Shown: positions 34,098 through 43,022 of the stretch, piece after piece | How positions within the stretch are numbered: position 1 is the first letter of the stretch | Layout of the letters: each line of letters starts with the position of its first letter | Origin: Betaproteobacteria bacterium HGW-Betaproteobacteria-3 | Lineage (GTDB): Bacteria; Pseudomonadota; Gammaproteobacteria; Burkholderiales; Burkholderiaceae_C | Assembly (NCBI GenBank): GCA_002842205.1 | Contig: PHCI01000019.1 | Coordinates: 1 to 64,000, forward strand | Length of the DNA stretch: 64,000 bases | Direction: 5' to 3' | The notes under the pieces: model-generated | Seen by the model: the letters and a program-made list of their open reading frames with translations, nothing else | Databases searched by the model: none | What the model was told of the DNA's origin: nothing | Translations under genes and position numbers: made by a program

Positions 34098-35336
34098 ATG
34101 AACGTCATCCGCTTTTCCGATCTGTGCGCCCAGGGCAAGGTTGCCGGCCAGCGCGTTTTCATCCGTGCCGACCTCAACGTCCCCCAGGACAGTGCCGGTG
34201 CGATCACCGAAGACACCCGCATCCGCGCCTCGTTGCCCTGCATCCGGCTGGCGCTGGACGCTGGCGCGGCGGTCATGGTCACCAGCCACCTGGGGCGCCC
34301 GACTGAAGGCGCGTTCAAGCCCGAAGACTCGCTGGCGCCAGTGGCCCGGCGGCTGGGCGAGCTGCTGGGCGGGGCCTATGCCCAAGGCGTGCCCCTGGTG
34401 GCCAACTGGGTGGATGGCGTGCAAGTCGCGCCCGGCCAACTGGTGCTGCTGGAAAACTGCCGCCTCAACCCGGGCGAGAAAAAGAACGACGATGCGCTGG
34501 CCCGCAAGCTCGGCGTGCTGTGCGACATCTTTGTGCATGACGCCTTCGGCACCGCCCACCGCGCCGAAGCCACCACCTACGGCATCGCGCAGTACGCGCC
34601 GATCGCCTGCGCCGGGCCGCTGCTGGCGGCCGAGATCGACGCCATCACCAAAGCGCTGGCAACCCCGAAGCGCCCGCTGGTGGCCATCGTGGCCGGCTCC
34701 AAGGTCAGCACCAAACTCAGCATCCTGCAAAGCCTGGCGAAGAACGTGGATCAGCTCATTGTGGGTGGCGGCATTGCCAACACCTTCATGCTGGCGGCCG
34801 GGCTGAACATCGGCAAGAGCCTGGCCGAGCCTGGCCTGGTGGGCGAGGCCAAGGCCGTGATGGACGCCATGAAGGCGCGCAGCGAAGCCCAGGGCGACGC
34901 CGGCATCGCGGTGCCCATCCCCACCGACGTGGTCTGTGCCAAGACCTTCGCCGCCGACGCCCCCGCCACCGTGAAGGCGGCCACCGACGTGCAGGACGAC
35001 GACCTGATCCTCGACATCGGGCCCGAGACCGCACAACGGCTGGCCCAACAACTCAAACGGGCCGGCACCATCGTCTGGAACGGCCCGGTGGGGGTGTTTG
35101 AATTCGCCGCGTTCGAAAACGGCACCCGGGTCATTGCCCAGGCGATTGCCGAGTCCGACGCGTTCAGCATCGCCGGCGGTGGCGACACGCTGGCGGCCAT
35201 CGCCAAATACGGCATCGAGGGCCAGATCGGTTACATCTCGACCGGGGGCGGTGCGTTTCTGGAAGTGCTGGAGGGCAAAACCCTGCCGGCCTTCGAGATC
35301 CTGGAGCGGCGGGCACAGGATGCGGCACAAGGGTGA
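34098..35336 (+). CDS. pgk: Phosphoglycerate kinase
   Basis: 412 residues. Canonical motifs: [79 protein letters not shown] and the C-terminal [18 protein letters not shown]. Glycolytic transfer of phosphate from 1,3-bisphosphoglycerate to ADP. Slightly longer than typical (~390-400) owing to small loop insertions. One dispersed repeat lies just downstream. Confidence 0.97.
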   Translation: MNVIRFSDLCAQGKVAGQRVFIRADLNVPQDSAGAITEDTRIRASLPCIRLALDAGAAVMVTSHLGRPTEGAFKPEDSLAPVARRLGELLGGAYAQGVPLVANWVDGVQVAPGQLVLLENCRLNPGEKKNDDALARKLGVLCDIFVHDAFGTAHRAEATTYGIAQYAPIACAGPLLAAEIDAITKALATPKRPLVAIVAGSKVSTKLSILQSLAKNVDQLIVGGGIANTFMLAAGLNIGKSLAEPGLVGEAKAVMDAMKARSEAQGDAGIAVPIPTDVVCAKTFAADAPATVKAATDVQDDDLILDIGPETAQRLAQQLKRAGTIVWNGPVGVFEFAAFENGTRVIAQAIAESDAFSIAGGGDTLAAIAKYGIEGQIGYISTGGGAFLEVLEGKTLPAFEILERRAQDAAQG

Positions 35337-35374
35337 GGCGAGGGTGAGGCGTGACCGGTGCTGAATTGCTATTC

Positions 35375-35416
35375 TAAAAATAGCAAACTATGGCCATTTG
35401 ACGGGGGGTTAAGCCC
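35375..35416 (-). repeat. AGCCCCCGTC-type dispersed repeat, copy 9
   Basis: Minus strand TTAACCCCCCGTCAAATGGC then CATAGTTTGCTATTTTTAG, in the intergenic space between the convergent pgk and TRAP genes. Confidence 0.9.
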
Positions 35417-35427
35417 TGTTTTATGGA

Positions 35428-35475
35428 AAAAACCCGCCCGGATCGCTGCAAGGGCAGCGGCGCGGGCGGGTGAGG
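35428..35475 (-). terminator. Rho-independent terminator of TRAP permease operon
   Basis: On the minus strand a GC stem (ACCCGCCCG … CGGGCGGGT) encloses the loop region and is followed by TTTTTT. It lies ~50 bases after the dctM stop. Confidence 0.75.
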
Positions 35476-35526
35476 GTGGCGCACCCTTGGCGGGTGCGCG
35501 GGCATGGGCGAAAGGCGCTCAGCCTG

Positions 35527-37287
35527 TCAGGGCTTCTTGCCCTGGTCGCGGATGGATTCCAGCAGGCCCTTCATCGGGTCTTCCGAGCCGTAAGAGTTGG
35601 TGCCGCTGCCCGCGGGCGCCGGAGCGCCATCCGCAGCCGGGGGATTGTTGCCATACGACTCCTGGTTGGTCCGCCCGGCGTCCTGCATCTGCATCAGCAC
35701 CTTGTCCACGTCGATCTTTGGCCCCTTGTCGGTGTCCCTGGACACAATGCCGGGGAACGCGATGATCAGGGACACCATGATGATCTGGATGATCACGAAC
35801 GGCACGGAACCCCAGTAGATCTGCTGGATCGTGATCTTGGCGATGGGCTTCTTGGTAACTTTGTCGATGTAGTCCTCGTGCGGCGACACGCTGCGCAGGT
35901 AAAACAGCGCAAACCCGAACGGCGGGTGCATGAACGAGGTCTGCATGTTCACGGCCAGCAGCACGCCGAACCACACCAGGTCGATCCCCAGCTTGTCGGC
36001 CACCGGCGCAATCAGCGGGATGATGATGAACGCGAGTTCAAAGAAGTCCAGGAAAAACGCCAGCACGAACACCAGGATGTTCACCACGATCAGGAAGCCA
36101 AGCTGGCCGCCGGGCAGGCCGGTCAGCAGATGTTCAACCCAGATCGGGCCGTCCACACCCTGGAACGCCAGGCTGAACACCGTGGCGCCGATCAGGATGA
36201 ACAGCACGAAGCACGACAGCTTCATGGTGGAGTCCATGGCTTGGCGCATCAGCTTGAGGTCGATGCGCCGACGCGCCATCGCCATCGCCAGGGCGCCCAC
36301 GGCCCCCATGGCGCCGCCTTCGGTGGGGGTGGCGATGCCCAAGAAAATCGTGCCCAGCACCAGAAAGATCAGGGCCAGCGGCGGAATCAGCACGAAAGTC
36401 ACCCGCTCGGCCATGCGCGACAGCAGGCCCAGTTTGAAGGCGCGGTTCACGAGCGCGAAAACAAACGCCAGGCCAACCCCCACGCACATGGACGTGACGA
36501 TGACTTCGTCCGCATGGACGGTGTCCGGACGCGATTTGCCAAAGGCGATGGCCGCCGCCACCGACAGCGCCGTCAGGACGCCCAGCGAGCGCAGGCCGGG
36601 CGTGCCATCGTCTTCACGGATGGTGCGTGCCTCGGCGGGCAGCGCGGGCACCCATTTCGGTCGCACCATGCTGACCAGCACGATGTAGCCCAGATACAGT
36701 GCGGTCAGCACAAAGCCGGGGATGAACGCGCCCTTGTACAGGTCGCCCACGCTGCGGCCGAGCTGGTCGGCCATCACGATCAGCACCAGCGAGGGCGGGA
36801 TGATCTGCGCCAGCGTGCCGGACGCCGCAATGGCGCCGGTGGCCACGCGCCGGTCGTAGCCATAGCGCAGCATGATGGGCAGCGAGATCAGGCCCATCGA
36901 GATCACCGACGCCGCCACCACGCCCGTGGTAGCCGCCAGCATGGCGCCCACCAGAATCACCGCGTAAGCCAGGCCACCACGGATGGGGCCGAACAGCTGC
37001 CCGATGGTGTCAAGCAGGTCTTCGGCCATGCCCGAGCGCTCCAGAATCAGCCCCATGAAGGTGAAGAACGGAATGGCCAGCAGCGTGTCGTTCTGCATGA
37101 TGCCGAACATGCGCAGCGGCAGGCTTTGCAGGTAGGCCGGGTTGATGACCCCGAGCTCCACCGCCACAAAGCCAAAAAACAGTCCGCAGGCGGCCAGCGA
37201 AAACGCGACGGCATAGCCGAACATGAGGAACAGCACCAGCGAGCCGAACATGATCGGCGCCATGTTGGCGGTCAGGAATTCGATCAT
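35527..37287 (-). CDS. dctM: TRAP transporter large permease (DctM)
   Basis: 586 residues with about 12 or more hydrophobic helices (FGSLVLFLMFGYAVAFSLAA, TPTEGGAMGAVGALAMAMAR, GIDLVWFGVLLAVNMQTSFM). TRAP large subunits carry out Na+-driven uptake of carboxylates delivered by a periplasmic DctP protein. The length exceeds the usual ~430 because of a central insertion of ~100 residues and a ~60-residue polar tail, the long-form DctM seen in beta-proteobacteria. It overlaps dctQ by ATGA. No dctP lies nearby. Confidence 0.92.
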   Translation of the reverse strand: MIEFLTANMAPIMFGSLVLFLMFGYAVAFSLAACGLFFGFVAVELGVINPAYLQSLPLRMFGIMQNDTLLAIPFFTFMGLILERSGMAEDLLDTIGQLFGPIRGGLAYAVILVGAMLAATTGVVAASVISMGLISLPIMLRYGYDRRVATGAIAASGTLAQIIPPSLVLIVMADQLGRSVGDLYKGAFIPGFVLTALYLGYIVLVSMVRPKWVPALPAEARTIREDDGTPGLRSLGVLTALSVAAAIAFGKSRPDTVHADEVIVTSMCVGVGLAFVFALVNRAFKLGLLSRMAERVTFVLIPPLALIFLVLGTIFLGIATPTEGGAMGAVGALAMAMARRRIDLKLMRQAMDSTMKLSCFVLFILIGATVFSLAFQGVDGPIWVEHLLTGLPGGQLGFLIVVNILVFVLAFFLDFFELAFIIIPLIAPVADKLGIDLVWFGVLLAVNMQTSFMHPPFGFALFYLRSVSPHEDYIDKVTKKPIAKITIQQIYWGSVPFVIIQIIMVSLIIAFPGIVSRDTDKGPKIDVDKVLMQMQDAGRTNQESYGNNPPAADGAPAPAGSGTNSYGSEDPMKGLLESIRDQGKKP

Positions 37288-37901
37288 TTTTGCGCTCCCA
37301 GCTGGGCGGCTTCGCGGGCCGACACTTCTTTTTGCTGCAGGAATTCCGCCAGCTCTTCCTCAGCGGACTTGGCCCCCGGCTTTTTGGTCGGATCGGGCAC
37401 CAGCCCCTGGAGGAAGGCGATGCGCTTGATGAGCTCCGACACGGCTTGTATGCCCAGCAGCAGCATGCCGGCGGGCAGCAGCGCAAACACCGGCCAGCGG
37501 ATCAGGCCGCCGGCGTTGGACGACACCTCCCCCGAGAGATAAGCCCCGATGACCAGTGGCATCGACAGCACGATGATGTAGCTGATGAAAGGCAGCAGGA
37601 AGACACAGATGCCCACGATGTCGATCCAGATCTGGGTCCGCTTGGTAAACCGGGCCGACACCACGTCAATCTTGACGTGCTCTTGCCGCAGCAGCGTGTA
37701 GCCGGCCGCCAGCATGAAAACCGCTGCAAACAGGTACCACTGGATTTCAAGGAAGGCGTTGGAGCTCCAGTCAAAAACCTTGCGCGTCACGGCATTGGCG
37801 GCGCTGATCAACACCGCCACCAACACCAGCCAGGCCACCCAACGGCCTAAAAACTCGCTGAGCCGGTCAATCCAGCGCGAAAGGGTCAATAAAAATTGCA
37901 T
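37284..37901 (-). CDS. dctQ: TRAP transporter small permease (DctQ)
   Basis: 205 residues with four helices (WVAWLVLVAVLISAANAVTR, WYLFAAVFMLAAGYTLL, IVGICVFLLPFISYIIVLSM) and the conserved HVKIDVVSARF. First gene of the dctQM operon. A C-terminal charged extension (~40 residues) goes beyond the usual ~165. Confidence 0.9.
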   Translation of the reverse strand: MQFLLTLSRWIDRLSEFLGRWVAWLVLVAVLISAANAVTRKVFDWSSNAFLEIQWYLFAAVFMLAAGYTLLRQEHVKIDVVSARFTKRTQIWIDIVGICVFLLPFISYIIVLSMPLVIGAYLSGEVSSNAGGLIRWPVFALLPAGMLLLGIQAVSELIKRIAFLQGLVPDPTKKPGAKSAEEELAEFLQQKEVSAREAAQLGAQK

Positions 37902-38091
37902 GCGATCTCCGTCAAAACAAACCCGGACGGCCCGCCCAAAACCCGCAAATCGCGGGCCAGGGGCGCTGGCGCCACGGCAACCGTCGAGGTTACCTTGTTA
38001 CAGTCGGGAAATGCTTCCGCCGCCGATGCTTTCGATTAAGGGTAAACACTGAATATTTCATGTGGCAGAAAAGCAGGGGGCCAACCCGCGC

Positions 38092-39363
38092 ATGAGCACT
38101 GAATTTCCATCGTCGCTGCACAACATTTCCATCGACTCGCCGCAGATGCGGCACGCCGGGCGGGACCTGCTGTCGCTGGCCCTGATGGACGCGCGTAACC
38201 ACAGCCTGTTCCTGTTCTCGCAGTTCGAGAACGTGGCGGCGTTGGCCACGCCCTTGCGCGCGCCGCCCACGCCATGGACCGACCCGCCGCTATGGCAGCT
38301 CGGGCACATCGGCTGGTTCCAGGAGTATTGGGTCGGGCGCCATTTGCAGCGCAACGCGGGCCTGCTGCGCGGCGGTGCCGGCGGTGCGCCCCCGGCCCGG
38401 CTGGCGTCGATCGAGCCGCTGGCCGATGGCTGGTGGGATGACGCCACGGTCCCGCCCGAAACCCGCTGGACGCTCGCCCTGCCGGACGTGGCCACCACGC
38501 GCGCCTATCTGCTCGAAACGCTCGAGACCACGCTCGATCTGCTGGCCCGCGCGGGCGACGACGACGCCGCGCTGGACTGTTACCGCCTCTGCCTGTTCCA
38601 CGAAGACCTGCACAGCGAGGCGCTGGCCGTCGCCGCGCAGACGCTGGGCGTGCCGCTGCCCATGGCGGCCGTGCCCGCGATGGCCACCCGCAGCCCGGTG
38701 CGCGTGCCGGCCACCCGCTGGCGCCTGGGGGCCGAGCCGGGTGGCTTTGCGTTGGACAACGAGCGACCGGTCCACGAGGTGGCCGTGCCCGAGTTCGAGA
38801 TCGACGCCCAGCCTGTGAGCTGGGCCCAGTTCGTGGAGTTTGTGGACGACGGCGGCTACGACACCGAGGCCTGGTGGTCGCCACCGGGCTGGGCCTGGCT
38901 GCAGCGCGAAGCGGGCGCCGAAGGGCGGCGCGGCCCGCGCTTTGTCGAGCAGATCGGCGTGGCCAGTGGCGCCGTCATGCAGACGCGGTTTGGTCGCGCC
39001 ACCCGCATGTCGGCCCAACAGCCGGCCATGCACCTGACCTGGTGGGAGGCCGAGGCCTGGGCCCGCTGGGCCGGGCGGCGCCTGCCCTCGGAAGTGGAAT
39101 GGGAACTGGCGGCCCACACCGCCGCGCGCCGCGGCTTCCATTGGGGCGATGTGTGGGAATGGACCGGCACCACGTTCCGGGCCTATCCGGGGTTTGTGGC
39201 CGGCGCCTGGCAAGACTATTCGCTGCCCGCCTTTGGCCACTGCAAGGCGGTGCGCGGCGCCTCGTTTGCCACGCGCTCGCGCATGAAGCAGCCGCGCTTT
39301 CGCGCGTTTCACCCACCCGGGCGCGATGACTTTTTTGTCGGTTTTCGCACCTGCGCGCTGTGA
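38092..39363 (+). CDS. EgtB/SenA-like nonheme iron sulfoxide (selenoxide) synthase
   Basis: 423 residues from ATG 38092 (GTG 38062 is an alternative). N-terminal DinB-like domain with iron-ligand motifs QLGHIGWFQEYWV and FHEDLHSEALA (HxxxH), then a C-terminal SUMF1/FGE-type domain (EFEIDAQPVSWAQFVEFVDD, EVEWELAAH, WGDVWEWTGTTFRAYPGF). The family forms a C-S or C-Se bond on trimethylhistidine in ergothioneine or selenoneine synthesis. No EgtD methyltransferase, SenB or SenC gene is in the window, so the product cannot be fixed. Its 3' end overlaps the convergent regulator gene by 55 bases. Confidence 0.82.
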   Translation: MSTEFPSSLHNISIDSPQMRHAGRDLLSLALMDARNHSLFLFSQFENVAALATPLRAPPTPWTDPPLWQLGHIGWFQEYWVGRHLQRNAGLLRGGAGGAPPARLASIEPLADGWWDDATVPPETRWTLALPDVATTRAYLLETLETTLDLLARAGDDDAALDCYRLCLFHEDLHSEALAVAAQTLGVPLPMAAVPAMATRSPVRVPATRWRLGAEPGGFALDNERPVHEVAVPEFEIDAQPVSWAQFVEFVDDGGYDTEAWWSPPGWAWLQREAGAEGRRGPRFVEQIGVASGAVMQTRFGRATRMSAQQPAMHLTWWEAEAWARWAGRRLPSEVEWELAAHTAARRGFHWGDVWEWTGTTFRAYPGFVAGAWQDYSLPAFGHCKAVRGASFATRSRMKQPRFRAFHPPGRDDFFVGFRTCAL

Positions 39364-40484
39364 TCCGGCGACGTGGCCGGGAACGACCACCACGGCAACA
39401 CCCGCTTGAGTGACAGCACCTGGCCGCTTTCATGCGGCGCATAGCCGGGAATGGACGCCAGTGCGTCTTGCCATGCAGCGCTGTGCAGCACGGCCAGCAA
39501 CTGTTCCACGGCCGGGGTGCCCAGCGCGGACCGGAGGCACACCAGGTAATAAAACTCATCGACCAGGGGCACAAAGCCCAGCCCCCGCGCCTGGGCCGCG
39601 GCCTCAATGCCCGGGCCCACATCGGCGCTGCCGCTGGCCACGGCCTGGGCCACGGCGTCGTGTGAGGGCTCGGCACTGCCGTAACCGTGCACCGCAGCGG
39701 GGTCGATATGGGCTTGCCGCAGCAGGTCGTCCATCAGCACCCGCGTGCCCGAGCCGATGGCGCGGTTCACAAAACGCATGCCCGGGCGCAGCAGATCGGC
39801 CAGCGCGACGATGCCGCGCGGGTTGCCGGGTCGCACGATCAAGCCCTGTGTGCGGCGTGCAAACCCGATCAGTTTGTGCTGACCGGGTCGCAGCAGCGGG
39901 CGATAGGCCTCGGCCGCGCGCGAGTCGGCGGCCGGTCGCCCGACCGCATGAAACCCGGCCATCACGCAGCGCCCCTGGTTCAGCGCCTGGATCGCGTCCA
40001 CGCTGCCGGTGAAGCGGATGTCCAGGTGCAGCTGGCCGGCCGCAACGGCTTCGCCGGTGGCACGGCCCAGCGTGTGTTCGCGCAGCACGGCCAGGGCCTC
40101 GTCATGGCTGGCGTAAAAGGTGAGCACGTGGGCGCTGTCGTCAAACGCCACGGCAAAGGCGCGTGCCAGATCCACCCGCAACGCCTCGATCTGCGGGCTC
40201 AGGCGGGCCTGGGCCTGGCGCTCGGCCCACAGCAATTTGTCGCCAAACTCGCTCAGGCGTGCCGGTTGGCCTTTTTCCCAGACGATCAGCGGCTGCCCCA
40301 GCGACTGCTCCCAGCGCTTGAGCTCGCCCCAGACGTGGCGGTACGACAGCCCCAGCGTCTTGGCCGCCGCCGAAATCGAGCCGCTGGAACGCACCGCCTG
40401 CAGCAGGTCCATCAGCGCGTTGCGGATCAGGCCGACCGTGCCGCGCTCGCTGGCCAGGGCGTAGGAGAGTTCAACGTGATGCAC
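39309..40484 (-). CDS. ModE-like regulator with substrate-binding-like domain
   Basis: 391 residues. N-terminal winged HTH of the ModE/LysR kind (SSGSISAAAKTLGLSYRHVW, GELKRWEQSLGQPL), then a periplasmic-binding-protein-like domain (PF12727 type; VMAGFHAVGRPAADSRAAEA, FVNRAIGSGTRVLMDDLL). Regulators of this layout sense molybdate, tungstate or cofactor in several proteobacteria. It is divergent from the tungstate transporter tupBCA, 125 bases away, and probably controls it. The C-terminus overlaps the EgtB-like gene. Confidence 0.8.
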   Translation of the reverse strand: MHHVELSYALASERGTVGLIRNALMDLLQAVRSSGSISAAAKTLGLSYRHVWGELKRWEQSLGQPLIVWEKGQPARLSEFGDKLLWAERQAQARLSPQIEALRVDLARAFAVAFDDSAHVLTFYASHDEALAVLREHTLGRATGEAVAAGQLHLDIRFTGSVDAIQALNQGRCVMAGFHAVGRPAADSRAAEAYRPLLRPGQHKLIGFARRTQGLIVRPGNPRGIVALADLLRPGMRFVNRAIGSGTRVLMDDLLRQAHIDPAAVHGYGSAEPSHDAVAQAVASGSADVGPGIEAAAQARGLGFVPLVDEFYYLVCLRSALGTPAVEQLLAVLHSAAWQDALASIPGYAPHESGQVLSLKRVLPWWSFPATSPDHSAQVRKPTKKSSRPGG

Positions 40485-40534
40485 AACGCGAAGTGTGCCT
40501 CATGGCGATCCCGCGCGACCATGGCCTTGCGGGC

Positions 40535-40556
40535 GCTATGCACGGGACTTCATAGC
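40535..40556. promoter_or_regulatory. Candidate operator in tup/regulator divergent region
   Basis: GCTATG, ten bases, CATAGC: a perfect 6-base inverted repeat set in GCGCTATG…CATAGCTCGC. The half-site resembles the CGCTAT of ModE boxes. It lies 54 bases before tupB and 51 before the regulator start. Confidence 0.4.
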
Positions 40557-40609
40557 TCGCCTTCCCCGATGCGGGGGCATGGCGTGGGCGCTTAAGCTCC
40601 ACCCCCTGA

Positions 40610-41347
40610 ATGAACACTTTCTCGGAAAGCGCGGCCCTCGCGCTGACGCTCATCGCGTCGCTGGACCCCGCCCTCTGGACCATCGTCGGGCGCTCGCTTG
40701 GCGTGAGCGCAACCGCCTGCCTGCTGGCCTGCGGCGCCGGCCTGGTGCTGGGCGCCTGGCTGGGCGTGGCGCGTTTTGCCGGTCGCGACGCCCTGCTCAC
40801 GGTGCTCAACACGCTGCTGGCCCTGCCGTCGGTGGTCGTGGGCCTGCTGGTGTACCTGTTGCTGTCGCGCTCCGGGCCGCTCGGGTTTCTGGGCTGGATG
40901 TTTTCCTTCAAGGCCATGGTGGTGGCCCAGGTGTTTCTGGTGCTGCCGGTGGTCACGGCCCTGACGCGCCAGGTGGTTGAAGACGTGGAGCGCGGTCATG
41001 GCGAACAGCTGCAGTCGCTGGGCGCGGGGCCGCTGCTGCGCAGCCTCATGCTGGCCTGGGACGAGCGCTATGCGCTGCTCACGGTCCTGATCGCCGCCTT
41101 TGGCCGCGCCATCTCGGAAGTGGGGGCGGTGATGATCGTCGGCGGCAACATCGACGGCTTCACGCGCGTCATGACCACCGCCATTGCCCTGGAAACCAGC
41201 AAGGGCGACCTGCCGCTGGCGCTGGCGCTGGGGCTGATCCTGCTGGGCGTGGTGCTGGTGCTCAACGCCCTGATCGCCGGGCTGCGGCGCTGGCGCGAGC
41301 GGCGTGACGGCAGTGTCGGCGCTTTCAGCCGGGTGGTGGCAGCGTGA
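40610..41347 (+). CDS. tupB: Tungstate ABC transporter permease
   Basis: 245 residues with about five or six helices. The EAA-like loop lies at EDVERGHGEQLQSLGAGPLL and conserved EVGAVMIVGGNIDGFTRVMT follows, as in TupB-type permeases. Forms the channel of TupABC with the ATPase that overlaps it by GTGA. Confidence 0.88.
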   Translation: MNTFSESAALALTLIASLDPALWTIVGRSLGVSATACLLACGAGLVLGAWLGVARFAGRDALLTVLNTLLALPSVVVGLLVYLLLSRSGPLGFLGWMFSFKAMVVAQVFLVLPVVTALTRQVVEDVERGHGEQLQSLGAGPLLRSLMLAWDERYALLTVLIAAFGRAISEVGAVMIVGGNIDGFTRVMTTAIALETSKGDLPLALALGLILLGVVLVLNALIAGLRRWRERRDGSVGAFSRVVAA

Positions 41348-42195
41348 GCGCAGCGCCGGGCCGTTCCCAAGCAAGCTCGCACCGCAGCCCGCAGGGCGGA
41401 GGTGCTCCAGTGAACGTCCAGGCTGTGGCAGGGCACACCGTGCCGGCAGGCTTGTCCGCGCCCGCCCGGCTTGCCCTGAACGTGCGCCCGGTGTTCGAGC
41501 TGACGCGGGTCAGCGTGCAGTTCGGCCGTGTCATGGCCCTGGCCGACGCGAGCCTGTCCATCTTTGCGGGCGAGCGCGTCGCGCTGGTGGGGGCCAACGG
41601 CAGCGGCAAGAGCACCCTGCTGCGGGTTCTCAACCGCCTGTGCCGGCCCAGCGCCGGGCAACTGGCCAGCGACGCCACGGCCCGCCACGCCATGCTGTTT
41701 CAGCGCCCGCACATGCTGCGCACCACGGCCCAGAACAATGTGGCACTGGCCCTGTGGCTGGCTGGCACGCCGTGGCGCGCGGCCCGAGCGCAGGCCCTGG
41801 CCGCGCTGGAGCGGGTCGAGCTGGCGGCCATCGCCCAGCGCAACGCGCGCACGCTCTCGGGCGGGCAACAGCAACGCCTGGCGCTGGCCCGGGCCTGGGC
41901 GCTGCAGCCCGACGTGCTGCTGCTCGACGAGCCCACCGCCAGCCTGGACCCGCACGCCAAACGCGAGGTTGAGGCGCTGATGGCCGACTTCGCCGCCGGC
42001 ACTGAAGCGCGGCGCCTGACCATGGTCTTTGCCAGCCACAACCTCGGCCAGGTCAAGCGCCTGGCCGACCGCGTGATCTACCTCGAAGGCGGCCGTGTGC
42101 TGGCCGACCTGCCGGTGGAGCTTTTTTTCAACGGGGCGCTGCTGCAAGCGGCTTACCCCGAAGCCCATTTGTTTGTCAAAGGAGAAATGTCATGA
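41344..42195 (+). CDS. tupC: Tungstate ABC transporter ATP-binding protein
   Basis: 283 residues. Walker A GANGSGKST, signature LSGGQQQRLALARA, Walker B DVLLLDEPTASLD, and H-loop FASHN. The GTG start overlaps the tupB stop. The first ~20 codons (MSAAPGRSQASSHRSPQGGG) derive from the GC-rich dispersed repeat, and the ABC fold begins only near residue 48, so the extension is dispensable or a downstream GTG (~41485) is the true start. Followed by tupA with ATGA overlap. Confidence 0.9.
   Translation: MSAAPGRSQASSHRSPQGGGAPVNVQAVAGHTVPAGLSAPARLALNVRPVFELTRVSVQFGRVMALADASLSIFAGERVALVGANGSGKSTLLRVLNRLCRPSAGQLASDATARHAMLFQRPHMLRTTAQNNVALALWLAGTPWRAARAQALAALERVELAAIAQRNARTLSGGQQQRLALARAWALQPDVLLLDEPTASLDPHAKREVEALMADFAAGTEARRLTMVFASHNLGQVKRLADRVIYLEGGRVLADLPVELFFNGALLQAAYPEAHLFVKGEMS
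41346..41382 (+). repeat. GC-rich dispersed repeat, copy D (start of tupC)
   Basis: GCGCAGCGCCGGGCCGTTCC then CAAGCAAGCTC, matching the centre of copies A-C. Truncated right after. Confidence 0.75.
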
Positions 42196-43019
42196 CAATT
42201 TTGAAGCTTTTTAGCCGCTCAGCCCCCGTCAAATGGACATTATTTGCTGCTATTTCAGTAGCAAGCCTGGCCGCGGCGGCGGAGTCCATCGTGGTGTCGT
42301 CGACCACCTCCACCGAGCAGTCCGGCCTGTTTGCGCACCTGCTGCCCGAGTTCAGGAAGGCCACCGGGATCGACGTCAAGGTGGTGGCACTGGGCACGGG
42401 CCAGGCGCTGGACATGGCGCGCCGTGGCGACGCCGACGTGGTGTTCGTGCACGACCAGGCGGCCGAGGAGAAATTCCTCGCCGAAGGCCATGGCCTCAAG
42501 CGCCAACCCGTCATGTACAACGACTTCGTGCTGGTGGGCCCCAAAGCCGATCCGGCCGGGGCCAAAGGCAAGGACATCGTCGAAGGCCTGAAAAAGCTCG
42601 CGGCGGCCAACGCCGCCTTCATCTCGCGCGGTGACAAGAGCGGCACCTACGCAGCCGAATTGCGCTTCTGGAAAATGGCCGACCTGACCGACCAGCACGG
42701 CAGCGGCTACAAGGCCTGCGGCTGCGGCATGGGCCCGGCGCTCAACATCGCCGCCTCCAGCAACGCCTACGCGCTGACCGACCGCGGCACCTGGCTCAAC
42801 TTCAAGAACCGGGCCGACCTCGCGGTGCTGGTCGAAGGCGACAAGCGCCTGTTCAACCAGTACGGCGTGATGGTGGTCAACCCCGCCAGGCACCCGCAGG
42901 TCAAGCGGGCCGATGCGCAGAAGTTTGTCGATTGGCTGGTGTCGGCCCCGGGGCAGGCGGTGATCGCCAGCTACAAGATCGGCGGCGAGCAGCTGTTTTT
43001 CCCGAACGCCGACCAGTAA
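42192..43019 (+). CDS. tupA: Tungstate-binding periplasmic protein
   Basis: 275 residues. The motif VVSSTTSTEQSGLFAHLLPE contains the TTTS-type oxyanion-binding start typical of TupA; the SRGDKSGTYAAELRFWKMAD and GMGPALNIAASSNAYALTDR segments also match. It binds tungstate in the periplasm and delivers it to TupBC. The signal peptide (LKLFSRSAPVKWTLFAAISV) is encoded largely by a copy of the AGCCCCCGTC dispersed repeat. Overlaps tupC by ATGA. Confidence 0.93.
   Translation: MTILKLFSRSAPVKWTLFAAISVASLAAAAESIVVSSTTSTEQSGLFAHLLPEFRKATGIDVKVVALGTGQALDMARRGDADVVFVHDQAAEEKFLAEGHGLKRQPVMYNDFVLVGPKADPAGAKGKDIVEGLKKLAAANAAFISRGDKSGTYAAELRFWKMADLTDQHGSGYKACGCGMGPALNIAASSNAYALTDRGTWLNFKNRADLAVLVEGDKRLFNQYGVMVVNPARHPQVKRADAQKFVDWLVSAPGQAVIASYKIGGEQLFFPNADQ
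42212..42263 (+). repeat. AGCCCCCGTC-type repeat forming tupA signal peptide, copy 10
   Basis: AGCCCCCGTCAAATGGACAT then TATTTGCTGCTATTTCAGTA at 42221-42260. It is read in frame as APVKWTLFAAISV. Confidence 0.85.
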
Positions 43020-43022
43020 AAA

